From: an uncultured Lachnospiraceae bacterium
Lineage (GTDB): Bacteria > Bacillota > Clostridia > Lachnospirales > Lachnospiraceae
Length of the DNA stretch: 49,639 nucleotides
NCBI GenBank assembly: GCA_910577045.1
Contig: CAJTLB010000022.1
Coordinates: 1 to 49,639, forward strand
Direction of reading: 5' to 3'
This document shows positions 49,431 to 49,639 of this stretch, one piece after another. Within the stretch, counting starts at the first letter, position 1, and each line of letters opens with the position of its first letter. The notes under the pieces are model-generated. The model was given only the letters and a program-made list of their open reading frames with translations. It was not told where the DNA came from and made no database searches. The translations under genes were made by a program, and so were the position numbers.

Positions 49431-49639
49431 ATGAAGAATCAAAAAATCAAAATAGGGATAATAGGGACAGGAAGAATTGCTAAAAGGTTTCTTCCTGAAC
49501 TACAAACGGTAGATGGCATGGAAGTAGCTGGAGTATATACTCCACATACAGAAAGCGGACAGGCATTTGCAGATCAATATCAAATTCCATATTGGGAAAC
49601 AAAAGAGGAATTTTTCCAAAAAGTAGATGCCATTTATAT
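49431..49639 (+). CDS. Gfo/Idh/MocA-family oxidoreductase, partial
   Basis: The first 69 codons of a gene that runs past the window end: MKNQKIKIGIIGTGRIAKRF is the Rossmann NAD(P)-binding start (GIIGTGRIA), followed by VAGVYTPHTESGQAFADQYQIPYWETKEEFFQ, typical of the Gfo/Idh/MocA family of sugar-type dehydrogenases. GGGG (49418-49421) is a weak ribosome binding site. It lies in the same direction downstream of the TnpB-like gene and its candidate RNA, and could be a regulatory target by proximity, which is speculation. Confidence 0.85.
   Translation, partial: MKNQKIKIGIIGTGRIAKRFLPELQTVDGMEVAGVYTPHTESGQAFADQYQIPYWETKEEFFQKVDAIY

Overview
The window looks like a chromosomal segment of a low-GC Gram-positive anaerobe of the Clostridia, most likely a Lachnospiraceae. 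The evidence is the gene order plsX-acpP-rnc-smc-ftsY / ylxM-ffh-rpsP-khpA-rimM-trmD / rplS-lepB-rbgA-rnhB-fliK-like-flhB-like-yraN, fermentative pta-ackA next to tmcAL and yceD-rpmF, AGGAGG-type ribosome binding sites, and many sigma-A promoters with 17-base spacers. No species can be named from sequence alone.

Layout. 1-5005: two tiny ORFs, a DUF1266-type lipoprotein, an Imm1-like immunity protein and a large uncharacterised protein with an internal duplication. 5083-8639: an aldo/keto reductase with two 4Fe-4S motifs, a YycJ-like metallo-hydrolase and the ACT/UPF0210 pair. 8780-9865: a kdpD remnant with a large internal deletion, followed by an intact kdpE. 9978-12209: a chemotaxis receptor. 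12293-37178: mostly housekeeping genes on the plus strand, for acetate production, fatty acid and phospholipid precursors, chromosome condensation, protein targeting, ribosome maturation and tRNA modification, with threonine deaminase and an EamA exporter inserted between ftsY and ylxM.

From about 37179 to the end the window becomes accessory. A short cassette (a start-less ORF and a putative uracil-DNA-glycosylase-fold protein) lies between two copies of a 27/28-base repeat. Next is a probable Ro/Y-RNA locus: a strong promoter, a 117-nt tRNA-like RNA whose anticodon arm is replaced by a long hairpin, two further hairpins that share a 17-nt motif and show compensatory base changes, and a vWA (DUF2828, Ro60-like) protein. 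An amidase, dtd, a minisatellite of eleven exact 16-nt units and a DUF4304 protein follow. An RlmA-type rRNA methyltransferase then sits behind an eight-codon leader peptide ending in Lys-Leu-Arg and a hairpin that masks its ribosome binding site, which looks like a macrolide-type translational attenuator. Two inverted copies of a ~155-nt structured repeat flank alaA and a thioesterase.

The last complete gene (47721-49046) is a TnpB-family protein in which all three RuvC catalytic residues are replaced (A256, A340, K419) while the zinc finger is kept. It has no TnpA partner. It is preceded by two perfect 28-bp inverted palindromic boxes around a promoter and followed by about 240 nt of hairpin-rich DNA that could be its guide RNA. 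This arrangement resembles a domesticated RNA-guided DNA-binding regulator (TldR-like). The Ro-like locus, the dead TnpB and the rlmA attenuator are the three parts most worth pursuing.
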